Notes under the pieces: model-generated
Seen by the model: the letters and a program-made list of their open reading frames with translations, nothing else
Database searches by the model: none
Told to the model about the DNA's origin: nothing
Position numbers and translations under genes: made by a program
Source of the DNA: Sulfopaludibacter sp035606355
GTDB lineage: Bacteria; Acidobacteriota; Terriglobia; Bryobacterales; Bryobacteraceae
Direction of reading: 5' to 3'
Assembly (NCBI GenBank): GCA_035606355.1
Contig: DATNFO010000010.1
Span: 8,318-72,317, forward strand
DNA length: 64,000 nucleotides
Shown: positions 24,739 through 34,102 of the stretch, in pieces
Numbering within the stretch: position 1 is the first letter of the stretch
Layout: each line of letters begins with the position of its first letter

Positions 24739-26250
24739 TTACTTATACACCGCCTGCACGCTCAGGTTTGCCCCGATCGTCAGTGAGCAAGTCGGCGTCG
24801 TCCCCGAGCAGGCGCCCGCCCAGTTGACGAACACATGCCCAGCTACCGGAGTCGCCGTCAACGTCACCACCGTCCCCTGCTGGAACTTCGCCGAGCACGA
24901 AGACCCGCAGTTGATCGACGTTCCGAATTCTCCGTTCGGCGTACCCGAGATGCTGCCCGACCCGCTCCGGCTTACCGACAGCGTGTACGTCTGGACGAAC
25001 GTCGCCGTAGTGCTCAACGCTCCGTTGACCGTGAGCGAGCATGCCGCGTCCGTGCCGGTGCAAGCGCCGCTCCATCCCGTGAAGACACTGCCGCTCCCCG
25101 GGTTCGCCGTCAAACTCACCTGCGCGCCCGCGGCGACCTGCGCCGTGCACGTGCCGCCGCAGTTGATCTTGCCGCCATCCCCGTTCACGTTTCCGTTGCC
25201 CACCTTCACTACCGTGATGGACGGAATCTCCACGTTCGCTGCCGCCATCTGCGCGCCGATATAATCGCCCAGTTCGCCGGGTCCCGGAGACGGGCATTCG
25301 AACGTCGCGCACAGAGCCTCGTGCGTCGTGGGGTCGTACTTGCCGGTGTACTTGTAGAACTCGTAGCGCCGTACCACCGCGTGTTTGCCGGTGCTGAGCG
25401 GACGCCCGCTATGCATCACACCGCTGTTCGGGTTGCTCGGATTTGACTGCAGCAACTGCCACGGCGTCTCCACCGCCGCTGCATCCGGCACTACCGCGTT
25501 ACCCGCGATGAGATCGTTGACGTCTACTTCGTTATCGGCTTCCGATTCGAACACCTTCACCCATTTCGCGTCGCCGAACTGCGCCGGAACGAACGGCGGA
25601 GGCGGAGGAGGCGGCGGCAATTTCACCGCGAAATCGATCTGCGGAGCCGCGCCCACGCGCACCGGAGGAAGCACGTTCACCACCGGCTGCGGAATCTGCA
25701 CGACAACCGGAACCGGAGGCGGCGGATTCACGCCTACGGGCACATTCGGCGTCCCCATGATGTACGTCAGCTGGCCCGGGTTCGCCGGATCTTCCACCAG
25801 CCACCGATAGGTCACGTTCGTTGGATTGCTGATTGTGCTGATGCCGAAGTGCTCGCAACCCGCCGTGTTGTATCGCGCCCCCAGCGCGGGCACCCAGCAA
25901 CTCTCTCCGGTAGCCACGCCGCCGGCATACGGAGGAGTGCCCTGCGTGAACTGGCCGGACTGCGCATCGTACGGGCTGGTCCACCGGATGAACACTCCGC
26001 CGTTGAAGGGCACCACCACGCCCGTGCAGTAGCGTATGTAGCAGCCTGGCGCGAATCCGCCGAACACTCGCGTCACATCATTCACCTGTATGCCGTCGGC
26101 TTCAATTTCGAAACCGTGCACAGTCTGCCCCGTATCGTTGATCGCGTCAAAATTCACCGGCAGTCCCACCACCGTCACCGTCTGCGCTGCCAGTTGCGCC
26201 GCGGAAAGTGCCGCCAGCAGCATCGCTCCGCCCCAAAGTCTCGTTTTCAT
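24739..26250 (-). CDS. Secreted protein with two InlB B-like repeat domains
   Basis: From the ATG at 26250 (MKTRLWGGAMLLAALSAAQLAAQ, a Sec signal peptide) the protein has 503 residues. The N-terminal half has several cysteines (CYIRYC, GESCWVPALGARYNTAGCEHFG) and no recognised domain. A proline run of eight residues at about 215-230 forms a linker. The C-terminus contains two tandem repeats of the bacterial-repeat type, each with G-x-V/S-x-GDGGKINCGGTC or SINCGSSCSAKF, then F-x-G-W-S/NWAGACxGTxxxCSLT. Such repeats are cell-surface or adhesive modules. The cysteine-rich, secreted character suggests a disulfide-stabilised surface protein; its partner is unknown. Confidence 0.78.
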   Translation of the reverse strand: MKTRLWGGAMLLAALSAAQLAAQTVTVVGLPVNFDAINDTGQTVHGFEIEADGIQVNDVTRVFGGFAPGCYIRYCTGVVVPFNGGVFIRWTSPYDAQSGQFTQGTPPYAGGVATGESCWVPALGARYNTAGCEHFGISTISNPTNVTYRWLVEDPANPGQLTYIMGTPNVPVGVNPPPPVPVVVQIPQPVVNVLPPVRVGAAPQIDFAVKLPPPPPPPPFVPAQFGDAKWVKVFESEADNEVDVNDLIAGNAVVPDAAAVETPWQLLQSNPSNPNSGVMHSGRPLSTGKHAVVRRYEFYKYTGKYDPTTHEALCATFECPSPGPGELGDYIGAQMAAANVEIPSITVVKVGNGNVNGDGGKINCGGTCTAQVAAGAQVSLTANPGSGSVFTGWSGACTGTDAACSLTVNGALSTTATFVQTYTLSVSRSGSGSISGTPNGEFGTSINCGSSCSAKFQQGTVVTLTATPVAGHVFVNWAGACSGTTPTCSLTIGANLSVQAVYK

Positions 26251-26404
26251 GTCTGTCATTCTCCGAGTAGATTCGGCACCGGCCGCCCGCTTCGCTTCTC
26301 CAGTGCTCGAAATGTATGACCGCCGGGGGCGCACCGCCGGAACGCCGAAAGTGTCCGAAGGTTGTAAAGGTTCTGTGAACGCCGCGCATCCACGCGAAGG
26401 CCGC

Positions 26405-26410
26405 TACAAT
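26405..26410 (+). promoter_or_regulatory. Putative -10 box (TACAAT) of the TPR-CHAT gene
   Basis: TACAAT stands 10 nt before the ATG at 26421, which would leave a leader of only about 4 nt. Confidence 0.35.
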
Positions 26411-26420
26411 TGGTGTTCTC

Positions 26421-28904
26421 ATGCCCCGGGTGCAGCCAATCCGCGCAATCTTTCTGCTGCTGTGCGTCGCCACCGCCGCGCAGGCCCAATCCGCCTCCTT
26501 GCAGGACCGCCTCGCCCGGGCCCGCACGCTCCACACGCAGGGGTCCGCGCGTCAGGCGCTCGAGATTTTCGAAGCCGCGCTGCCGGAGGTCCGCGCCTCA
26601 CAGCCGGCCGATCGGCTCCTCGCCACTCTGATCGATATCGCCGAAACGGCGAGCGATGCCGGCGACCAGGGACGCGCCCTCACCGCCGCCGACGAAGCCT
26701 CGCGCCTCGCCTCTACCCTCCACGACCAGCCGCGCGAGGGCATCGCCGTGAACCTCGTCGGCCAGGCCAACCTCTTCCTCGGCAATTACCCTGCGTCTCT
26801 CGCCGCTTACCAGCGCGCGCTCGATCTCGCCGAAGCCCGGCACGACGTCGCCGCCGCTTCCATTCGCCTCGGCAACATCGGCAACGTTTATTTCTACCAG
26901 GGCCGCTATACCGATGCGCTGCGCACCTACCAGAGCGCGCTCGCCAAAGCCGAACAAGGCGGAGCCGCTGCCGCCAACGGCCGCCAGCTCGCACTCGCCA
27001 ATCTCGCTATCCTTTATGAGCAGCTCGGGCAAAACGAAAACGCGCTCGCGTTCTACCAGCGCGCCGCCCAATCCGCGTCCGCTCTCAAGCCCGCCGAATA
27101 CGGCCAGCTCCTCTCCAACATGGGCACGCTTTATCGCCGCATGGGCGACCCCGTAAAGGCTCTCGACACCTACAACTCCGCGCGCCAGGTGTTCCGCCGC
27201 GCCGCCCATTCCGATGGCGAAATCCACGTGCTGCACAACACCGGACTCGTGCTCGCGCTGGACTACAAAGCCCCCGAACGCGCCCTCGCCGCCTTCACCG
27301 AAGCCCTGCAGCTTGCTGATTCCAGCGGCGATCGGCGCCAGTCCATGCTCGGCCACCTCTTTCGCGGGGAAGCGCTCCTGCGCATGGCGCGCTATTCCGG
27401 AGCGCGCGAGGAATACGATCGCGCCCTCGCCCTTGCCACAGAGCTCGGAGCCGCCGAAGAGCAGTGGAGCGCACGCTACGGCATCGGCCAGACGCTCGCG
27501 CGAACCGGCCATTCCGCCGAAGCCGCCGTCGCATACCGCGACGCCGTTGCTGTCATTGAAAGCCTGCGCGGCGGCATCGCCGTCCGCAGCCTGCGATCCG
27601 AATTCCTCGGAGACAAGCGCAACGTCTACGACGCTTACATTGCCTCCCTGCTCGATGCCGGCCAGAGCGACCCGGCAGCTCTCTTCGACATCTTCGAAAA
27701 AGCCCGCGCACGCACGCTGCAGGATGCGCTCAGCGGCAGCCTGAAGCCGCTCACCCTTACCGCGCTGCGCCAACACCTCGATCCCCGCTCCCTGCTGATC
27801 GAGTATTGGGTTGGCACGAACCGCGCTGCCGCCCTTTGGTCCACCGACCGCGCCGCCGGCGTCGTGCCTCTTGCCTTCACGCCCGATGATGCCGGACGGA
27901 TTCGCGCATTCACCGCCGCGCTGGGCGACGGTAGCTCCTCATGGCAGGCCGATGCCGCCGGTCTCGCGCATCTTCTGCTCAACGAAGTCCCGCTCGATGC
28001 CCGGCGTCCGAATCTGTTGATCGTCCCCGATGGCGTGCTTTGCGCGCTTCCGTTCGAAGTGCTGCCCGCCGCGCCGGCGAATCGGCCGCTCGTTGAAACC
28101 TTCGCGATCAGTTATCTGCCGGCCGCCGCCCTGCTCTCCGGCTCGCGACCCACCGGGCATCCGTTGCCCGGCAAGCCTCAACTTCTCGCATTCGGCGACC
28201 CGCTGCCGTCCGCATCGGACACGCTCTCGCCCGGCGCCGGATGGGCGCGCCTTCCGGCATCCGCCGCTGAAGTCGCAGCCATCGCGCACGCCCTGCCGGG
28301 CCGCGCCGAAACTCACACGGGCGCGGACGATCTCAAGCGCTATCTCAGTTCCGCGCCAATCACCGTCCCCGTGCTCCACCTCAGCACGCACGCCGTGGTC
28401 GACACTTACGATCCCAATCGCTCGCGCATCGTGTTTACGCCGGAACCTAATAACCCCGGCTCGCGATATCTGTTTTATCCCGAAGTGCAGCGGCTCACGC
28501 TGCAAGGAGTCGACCTGGTAACGCTGGCGGCGTGCGATACCGAAGCCGGCAAACTCGTCCCCGGCGAAGGCGTGCAGAGTTTCTCGCGCGCGTTCCTCGC
28601 CGCCGGAGCGCAATCCACCGTGACGGCCCTCTGGCGTGTCGCCGATCGCCCTACCGCGGATTTCATGCGCATCTTTTATAAGGAGCTCGCCGCCGGCACT
28701 CCGAAAGCCGAAGCCCTCCGCCGCGCCAAATTAGCGATGTTGCAATCGAGCGCAACCGCCCAACCGCTCTATTGGGCCGCGTTCGTATTAACCGGAGACG
28801 GGCGAACCGAAGTGCCCTTCGCCCGCTGGCCCTCGGCAGTGCTGCCGCTGTCCGCGCTGGCCGCCATCGCCGCCGGAGTGCTAATAGCCCGCCGCCTGGC
28901 CTAA
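26421..28904 (+). CDS. Secreted TPR protein with C-terminal CHAT protease domain
   Basis: The 827-residue protein has a signal peptide (VQPIRAIFLLLCVATAAQAQ), then about ten TPR-like helical pairs (residues 25-390; for example IRLGNIGNVYFYQGRYTDAL and LSNMGTLYRRMGDPVKALDT). A CHAT domain follows (about 540-800). The catalytic dyad is visible as His657 in LHLSTHAV and Cys705 in TLAACDTEAG, with the following SFSRAFLAAGAQSTVTALW typical of CHAT. A C-terminal membrane helix (LPLSALAAIAAGVLIARRL) would anchor it. CHAT proteins are caspase-like proteases, here predicted outside the cytoplasm. No obvious substrate gene is adjacent, and the targets cannot be inferred. Confidence 0.87.
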   Translation: MPRVQPIRAIFLLLCVATAAQAQSASLQDRLARARTLHTQGSARQALEIFEAALPEVRASQPADRLLATLIDIAETASDAGDQGRALTAADEASRLASTLHDQPREGIAVNLVGQANLFLGNYPASLAAYQRALDLAEARHDVAAASIRLGNIGNVYFYQGRYTDALRTYQSALAKAEQGGAAAANGRQLALANLAILYEQLGQNENALAFYQRAAQSASALKPAEYGQLLSNMGTLYRRMGDPVKALDTYNSARQVFRRAAHSDGEIHVLHNTGLVLALDYKAPERALAAFTEALQLADSSGDRRQSMLGHLFRGEALLRMARYSGAREEYDRALALATELGAAEEQWSARYGIGQTLARTGHSAEAAVAYRDAVAVIESLRGGIAVRSLRSEFLGDKRNVYDAYIASLLDAGQSDPAALFDIFEKARARTLQDALSGSLKPLTLTALRQHLDPRSLLIEYWVGTNRAAALWSTDRAAGVVPLAFTPDDAGRIRAFTAALGDGSSSWQADAAGLAHLLLNEVPLDARRPNLLIVPDGVLCALPFEVLPAAPANRPLVETFAISYLPAAALLSGSRPTGHPLPGKPQLLAFGDPLPSASDTLSPGAGWARLPASAAEVAAIAHALPGRAETHTGADDLKRYLSSAPITVPVLHLSTHAVVDTYDPNRSRIVFTPEPNNPGSRYLFYPEVQRLTLQGVDLVTLAACDTEAGKLVPGEGVQSFSRAFLAAGAQSTVTALWRVADRPTADFMRIFYKELAAGTPKAEALRRAKLAMLQSSATAQPLYWAAFVLTGDGRTEVPFARWPSAVLPLSALAAIAAGVLIARRLA

Positions 28905-28910
28905 CGGACA

Positions 28911-29110
28911 CCCGAGTATGTACCGGCCTCCCGGCCGGTACAAGGCGACCGGAGGTCGCCCGCGACCGGTCAGTACTCGTTTCTCCGATCTCTGCAACAC
29001 CGGCGTTCCGCGTTACAACGACGATCATTCGGAGATCGCCCGCGACCGGTCAGGAGACCGGCCGGTACTTGCTTCTCCAATATCTGGGACACCGGCCCAT
29101 CTCTGCAAAA
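28911..29110. repeat. Cloverleaf-like hairpin repeat R3 (about two units)
   Basis: This lies between the convergent CHAT and IPT/TIG genes. The first unit (about 28911-28980) has closing arms CGAGTA and TACTCG. Inside are GTACCGGCC/GGCCGGTAC with loop TCCC, GGCGACC/GGTCGCC with loop GGA, and a reduced third arm (CGACCGGTCA). A second, partly decayed unit ends around 29110 with CTCCAATATCTGGGACACCGG. Confidence 0.75.
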
Positions 29111-29115
29111 GTCCC

Positions 29116-30204
29116 TTACTGAAACACCAACCCGATCGGCATCACACTACCATTCGCCGAATTGCCGAGCATGCCCAGCACCTGAACAGGAACATCGCTC
29201 GCCACCTGCACCGAAGCACCCGATGCTACCGGCACGCCGAACCACTCGCCCAATTCGCGCGAGATCTTCTGCCCCGGAGCCAGCGCGATGGTCGCCGCGG
29301 GCCCGCTTGCCAGCGTCAGCGTAATGTTCGCAGTCGCCGCCCCCGGATTTTGCAGCGCCAGCCCCACCGCGTACTGCGACCCGATCTGCGGCAGAATCAG
29401 CGGACCCAGCGTCGCCGCCGTCGTCGTATTCGTGCTGAAAATGGGCACTGCGGACGCAATCAGCGGATTCGCGCTCACGCCCACCGGCACTCCTCGCAGA
29501 TACGAGAAGTACGAATCGGTGGACCCGTCCGGATTCTTCACCGAGACCTCTACGCCGTCCATTGGCGTAGCGTTCTTCAGCGTCATTCGCATCTCATTCG
29601 GGCTGACATACACGATCGAGCTCGCCTGCGCCGATTTCAGTTGCACCTGCGTCTTCGGCGTGAACCCCATTCCCAGAATTCGCACTACCGTGCCCGCGGG
29701 CCATCGCCCGCCGCCCGGCACCACGTTCGCGATTGAAACGCTGCCGCCGATGGTGAGCGTTCCCGGCTTCATCTCGATGCTCAGCGGCGTTCCCAGCGCC
29801 GTCTGCCACACCGTCGAAGGATCCAGCGTGAGCAGCGACTGCTGGCCCGGCAGCGCGCTCGCCGGCACGCCGAACGTCACCGTCATCACCGGATAATCTT
29901 CCACCGAAGTTCCGAAAGTGCCCTGCGGCGAGACGAACTGCACGTAAACGTCGCTGCCGTTCTGCACCGCCGTGCCGTATACGTCGCCGGTGCTGCTGAA
30001 TAGCGAGATACCATCCGCCGTGCTCAAAGTGCCGGTGAAGTGCGATCCACCGCCCGGAATCGGCTGCGGCGAAGTGAGCAGCACCTTCGCCTGCGCCATT
30101 CCGCCCGGGGGCACGGTCTCACTCGACACACGCACCGTCGCGGGATTCTGCGCATACGCCAGACTGCCTGCCGCAAGCATCGCAATTCCGTATCTCCAGT
30201 TCAT
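29116..30204 (-). CDS. Secreted protein with IPT/TIG-like domain
   Basis: A GAGGAG ribosome site precedes the ATG at 30204 (MNWRYGIAMLAAGSLAYAQ, signal peptide), giving 362 residues. The N-terminal part (25-170) is beta-rich and resembles cohesin-like folds (VPPGGMAQAKVLLTSPQPIP). An IPT/TIG domain follows (about 175-255; VVPGGGRWPAGTVVRILGMGF). The C-terminal part has long Ala/Val/Gly beta-strands (QYAVGLALQNPGAATANITLTL). These domains suggest a surface protein for binding or adhesion. No enzyme motif is visible. The gene follows an anti-sigma gene by 34 nt and may be co-transcribed with the ECF pair upstream. Confidence 0.72.
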   Translation of the reverse strand: MNWRYGIAMLAAGSLAYAQNPATVRVSSETVPPGGMAQAKVLLTSPQPIPGGGSHFTGTLSTADGISLFSSTGDVYGTAVQNGSDVYVQFVSPQGTFGTSVEDYPVMTVTFGVPASALPGQQSLLTLDPSTVWQTALGTPLSIEMKPGTLTIGGSVSIANVVPGGGRWPAGTVVRILGMGFTPKTQVQLKSAQASSIVYVSPNEMRMTLKNATPMDGVEVSVKNPDGSTDSYFSYLRGVPVGVSANPLIASAVPIFSTNTTTAATLGPLILPQIGSQYAVGLALQNPGAATANITLTLASGPAATIALAPGQKISRELGEWFGVPVASGASVQVASDVPVQVLGMLGNSANGSVMPIGLVFQ

Positions 30205-30238
30205 GGGCTCCTCTTCGATCCAGCTTCTCTCGCGTTGT

Positions 30239-30892
30239 TTACGGAAGTTTGGTGGCAATGTGAAATTCTTGTAAACTCGTTTCGGCGAGCCCGTCCGGTG
30301 CGCCCTCTGCCGATACTTGCCACAAGAAAGTGCGCCCCGGCTGCATTTGGGCGAGAACGTCCGGCGGCGGCGCGATATGAGTTTCATTCGTGCGCGCCGA
30401 CCAGATCTCGTGCCGGTCCACTTCCATCAGCACCACTCGATACGTGGGAATCTGAGGCATTGCGGACCAGGTGAATTCGCGCGGCGCCGCCGCTACATCA
30501 CCCGCCGGGCTGATCGCGCGAAAATTCCCGCGCCAGACGTCGCCGCCGGCCGGTGGAGGCGCGACGGCGGTATGCGGCCGGACTGCCACATAGACGGCTA
30601 CTAGCAAACAAGCCGCGAACACCACGGGAATCCATCGAGGCATCCACGCCCACGCGCGCCGCGGGGGCGCGGGCGGCGCAGCGATCGGAGAATGCAGCCG
30701 GTCCGCAATCCACGCCACCGAGGGGATCTCCTCCGCACTCGCGTCCGCGGCCTCAAATACATTCATCAGCGCAAGCTCGTTGCGGCAGTACGCGCACGCA
30801 GCCAGATGCCGCTCCACCGCCCGGCCGCCCATCGCAAGCACTTCCACCGGCGGACATTCCGGCGTTTTTCCGAACACTTCTTTCGGGTTCAT
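30239..30892 (-). CDS. Zinc-finger anti-sigma factor
   Basis: The 217-residue protein has an N-terminal zinc-binding motif RHLAACAYCRNE (HxxxCxxC, about residues 29-36), characteristic of the ZAS domain of anti-sigma factors. One membrane helix (WIPVVFAACLLVAVYVAV, about 87-104) follows, then a periplasmic part. The extracytoplasmic region (FTWSAMPQIPTYRVVLMEVD) resembles a fibronectin-like fold. It should hold the adjacent ECF sigma factor at the membrane. Its ATG overlaps the sigma-factor stop (ATGA), the coupling expected for this pair. Confidence 0.85.
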   Translation of the reverse strand: MNPKEVFGKTPECPPVEVLAMGGRAVERHLAACAYCRNELALMNVFEAADASAEEIPSVAWIADRLHSPIAAPPAPPRRAWAWMPRWIPVVFAACLLVAVYVAVRPHTAVAPPPAGGDVWRGNFRAISPAGDVAAAPREFTWSAMPQIPTYRVVLMEVDRHEIWSARTNETHIAPPPDVLAQMQPGRTFLWQVSAEGAPDGLAETSLQEFHIATKLP

Positions 30893-31455
30893 ATGCGTTT
30901 ACTCCCGCCCCCGATGTACCTGGCAAGCTTTCGTTTCGCGCTGACGATGTACGCCTTTGCGCCGCTCGCATTCTCCAACCTCAACAGCCGCGTGATTGCC
31001 TCCAGCGGCAGCTCCTCGCCATAATGCAGCGTCATCACGCGATTCTCCGTTTCGGTGAGCGTGCGATTGACCAACTCCCGCATCGCCGCAGCGGAATCGG
31101 CGCGCTCCACCATTTCGTGGGGATCCGGCGCGGCATCGGCGACGTCCGTCACCAACGGCTCCAGCGCCGCCGTCCTGCCCTTTACCGCGCTGAAGCAATG
31201 ATTTCGAGCCACCGTATACAGCCAGGTCGAGAACTTCGCATCCCCGCGAAACGAATCCAGATTTCGAAATGCCTTTAACAGAACATCCTGCGCCAGGTCC
31301 GCCGCTGCCTCGCGATCTCCGCTGATCCGCAGGCACCACAACGCCAGCCGGGAGTGATACCGCTCGAACAGTTCGTTGACCAACAGATCTGCCCGATGCC
31401 CCGGAGCGCACGATCGGTATTGCCCGATCAGTTGTTCGTCCGTGAACTCCGCCAT
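30889..31455 (-). CDS. ECF-type RNA polymerase sigma factor
   Basis: From the ATG at 31455 the protein has 188 residues. Region 2 is in FERYHSRLALWCLRISGDRE, AAADLAQDVLLKAFRNLDSF and AKFSTWLYTVARNHCFS. Region 4 is in TETENRVMTLHYGEELPLEA, ITRLLRLENASGAKAYIVSA. The ATG lies exactly 7 nt after a perfect TATAAT, which supports it over the GTG one codon upstream and suggests a leaderless transcript. The zinc-finger anti-sigma gene follows with overlap. The regulon is unknown; the secreted IPT protein downstream is a candidate. Confidence 0.9.
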   Translation of the reverse strand: MAEFTDEQLIGQYRSCAPGHRADLLVNELFERYHSRLALWCLRISGDREAAADLAQDVLLKAFRNLDSFRGDAKFSTWLYTVARNHCFSAVKGRTAALEPLVTDVADAAPDPHEMVERADSAAAMRELVNRTLTETENRVMTLHYGEELPLEAITRLLRLENASGAKAYIVSAKRKLARYIGGGSKRI

Positions 31456-31462
31456 CACCCGA

Positions 31463-31468
31463 ATTATA
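31463..31468 (-). promoter_or_regulatory. -10 box (TATAAT) of the ECF sigma operon, leaderless spacing
   Basis: A consensus TATAAT on the minus strand is separated by 7 nt from the ATG at 31455, so transcription should start at the start codon itself. Confidence 0.55.
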
Positions 31469-31597
31469 GGCGCGACATCCCTTCACATTAGATAAGACTG
31501 CTCGCCCCACCCCCGCGGAACAGGTTTTTTCTCCTTCCACTCCATGCCGCCAAGCCCGCCGAAAGCAGAGTTGCTAATCTGAATTCAGCGAATCGTC

Positions 31598-34102
31598 ATG
31601 AAACTCGCCGCTCTCACCTTCCTTTTTGCCGCGCTCGCCGGAGCCGCCGCCCTACAAAACGCGGGAGCCCGCCAGGGACTCAGCCTCAACGGACCGTGGC
31701 ACGCCATTGCCGACCCCTACGAGTCCGGCTACTACGATTACCGCTACCAGCCTCAGGCCCACGGCGGAATGGGAGAGAACAAAAAGCCAGCCAACAAAGG
31801 CGAATTCGTGGAATACGATTTCGATGCCGCGCCCACCCTCATGGTCCCCGGCGACTGGAACACCCAGCGCCCCGAATTCCTCTTCTACGAAGGCACCGTC
31901 TGGTATCACCGCAACTTCGACTACGCCCCGCGACCCGGCCGCCGCGTCTTCCTCTGGTTCGGCGCCGCCAACTATCGCGCCATGGTCTTCGTCAACGGCA
32001 CGAAGCTCGGCGAGCACATCGGCGGCTTCACGCCCTTCCAATACGAGGTCACCAAACTCCTACGGCCCACCGGCAATTTCGTCGTCGTCAAAGTGGACAA
32101 TCAGCGCCGCCGCGAAGCCGTCCCCACCCTGATGACCGATTGGTGGAACTACGGCGGACTCACCCGCGATGTCCGCCTGATCGACGTGCCCGAAAACTTC
32201 GTCGACGATTACTCCGTTCAACTCGCGCCGCACTCGCTGACCCGCATCGCCGCGATGGTCCATGTCGATGGCGCGAACCGCCGCCAGAACATCACGCTGC
32301 GGATTCCCGAAGCCGGCATCGCACAGACTCTCACCACCGACGATGCCGGCACAGCCCGTGCGGAGTTCGACGCGCGCCTCGCCCTCTGGTCGCCCGGCTA
32401 TCCGAAACTCTACGACGTCGTCATCGAGACCGCGGCGGGCGAGCGCATTACCGACCGCATCGGCTTCCGCTCCATCGAAACCAGCGGCCGCACCATCCTG
32501 CTGAACGGCAGCCCACTCAAGCTGCACGGCGTTTCCATCCACGCCGAAAATCCCTTCCGCGCGGGCCGCGTCTACTCAGAAGCCGACGCCCACACGCTCC
32601 TGCGGTGGGCCCGCGAGATGAACTGCAATTTCGTGCGCCTGCCCCACTATCCGCACGACGAAGTCATGACCCGCCTCGCCGACGAAATGGGCCTCCTCGT
32701 ATGGAGCGAGATTCCCGTCTACTGGACCATCCAGTGGGAGAATCCCGAGACCTACGCCAACGCCGAAGCGCAGCTCACGGACATGATCGCGCGCGACAAG
32801 AATCGCGCCGCCGTCATCTTCTGGTCCGTGGCGAATGAGACGCCGCGCGGCGATGCTCGTCTCAAATTCCTGAGCGCCCTCGCCGCTAAAGCCCGCGCGC
32901 TCGACCCCACCCGCCTCATCACCGCCGCCATCGAAACTCATTACACGGACAAAACCACGATCGCGCTGGACGACCCGCTCGGCCAGTATCTGGACGTCAT
33001 TTCCTGCAACGAATACATCGGCTGGTACGATGGTCCGCCGTCGAAGATCGACACCATCTCCTGGACCACCAACTTCGCAAAACCCTTCGTCATCTCCGAA
33101 TTCGGCGCCGATGCGCAAGCCGGGCGTCACGGCGACGACGCCACCGTGTGGACGGAGGAGTATCAGGCCAACGTGTATCGCCGCCAGACGGCGATGTTTG
33201 ATCGCATTCCGTTTCTCAGCGGCACGATCGCATGGGTGCTGGTCGATTTCCGTTCGCCGCGCCGCATGCTCACCGGCATACAGGATTACTACAACCGCAA
33301 GGGCCTGATTTCCGATCGCGGCGAGCGCAAAGAGGCGTTCCATATTCTTCGCGACTACTACGGGCGCGGCACACCGGCCACACACGGCGCCCTGATCTGG
33401 CACGATGAGTTCGACGGCAACTCGCTGGACCCTGCCAAATGGACTTACGCCCTCGGCGGCAATGGTTGGGGCAACAAGGAACTCGAATCGTACACGGACC
33501 GCCCGGCGAACCTAAGCGTCTCCGGCGGCATGCTGCACATCACCGCGATCAAGGAGCCGTTCACCGGCAAAGATGGCGTCGCGCGCGATTACACCAGCGC
33601 TCGCATTCTCACGCAGAACAAATTCGCGCAAGCCTACGGCCGCTTCGAAGCGCGCATCCGGATCCCCGCGGGGCGGGGCATCTGGCCCGCCTTCTGGCTG
33701 CTCGGCGACCAGGGACGCTGGCCCGGGAACGGCGAAATCGACATCATGGAGAACATCGGCAAAGAGCCCTCCACCATCCACGGAACCGCGCACGGACCCG
33801 GTTATTCGGGCGGCAACGGCATCGGAAAACCGTTCGCTCTACCCGGCGGCACGCCCTTCGCCGACGACTTTCACGTTTACGCGGTCGAATGGGAGCCCAA
33901 CGAAATCCGCTGGTACGTGGACGACCATCTCTATCACACGCTGTCGCCCGCCGGCCTGCCCGCCGGAACGAAGTGGGTCTACGATCACCCGTTCTACATC
34001 CTGCTCAACCTCGCCGTGGGAGGAAACTGGCCCGGTCCACCCGACGCCACCACGCAGTTCCCGCAAACAATGCTGGTCGACTTCGTCCGGATATATCAGT
34101 AG
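31598..34102 (+). CDS. GH2 beta-glycosidase fused to GH16 beta-glucanase domain
   Basis: The 834-residue secreted protein (signal MKLAALTFLFAALAGAAAL) carries two catalytic modules. Residues 20-590 form a GH2 enzyme: jelly-roll (VWYHRNFDYAPRPGRRVFLW), Ig-like domain and TIM barrel with the acid/base Glu in FWSVANETPRG and the nucleophile Glu in FVISEFGAD. Residues 598-834 form a GH16 domain: LIWHDEFDGNSLDPAKWTY, catalytic core NGEIDIMENIG (ExDxxE) and YILLNLAVGGNWPG. GH2 members act on beta-galactosides, glucuronides or mannosides; GH16 members cut beta-1,3-glucans, agars or galactans. A joint attack on one polymer is inferred. The stop codon TAG is inside repeat R2. Confidence 0.9.
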   Translation: MKLAALTFLFAALAGAAALQNAGARQGLSLNGPWHAIADPYESGYYDYRYQPQAHGGMGENKKPANKGEFVEYDFDAAPTLMVPGDWNTQRPEFLFYEGTVWYHRNFDYAPRPGRRVFLWFGAANYRAMVFVNGTKLGEHIGGFTPFQYEVTKLLRPTGNFVVVKVDNQRRREAVPTLMTDWWNYGGLTRDVRLIDVPENFVDDYSVQLAPHSLTRIAAMVHVDGANRRQNITLRIPEAGIAQTLTTDDAGTARAEFDARLALWSPGYPKLYDVVIETAAGERITDRIGFRSIETSGRTILLNGSPLKLHGVSIHAENPFRAGRVYSEADAHTLLRWAREMNCNFVRLPHYPHDEVMTRLADEMGLLVWSEIPVYWTIQWENPETYANAEAQLTDMIARDKNRAAVIFWSVANETPRGDARLKFLSALAAKARALDPTRLITAAIETHYTDKTTIALDDPLGQYLDVISCNEYIGWYDGPPSKIDTISWTTNFAKPFVISEFGADAQAGRHGDDATVWTEEYQANVYRRQTAMFDRIPFLSGTIAWVLVDFRSPRRMLTGIQDYYNRKGLISDRGERKEAFHILRDYYGRGTPATHGALIWHDEFDGNSLDPAKWTYALGGNGWGNKELESYTDRPANLSVSGGMLHITAIKEPFTGKDGVARDYTSARILTQNKFAQAYGRFEARIRIPAGRGIWPAFWLLGDQGRWPGNGEIDIMENIGKEPSTIHGTAHGPGYSGGNGIGKPFALPGGTPFADDFHVYAVEWEPNEIRWYVDDHLYHTLSPAGLPAGTKWVYDHPFYILLNLAVGGNWPGPPDATTQFPQTMLVDFVRIYQ

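Noticed and set aside
25600..25620. GGC/GGA triplet run as a regulatory repeat
   Set aside because: It is the coding sequence of an eight-proline linker in the secreted InlB-type repeat protein.
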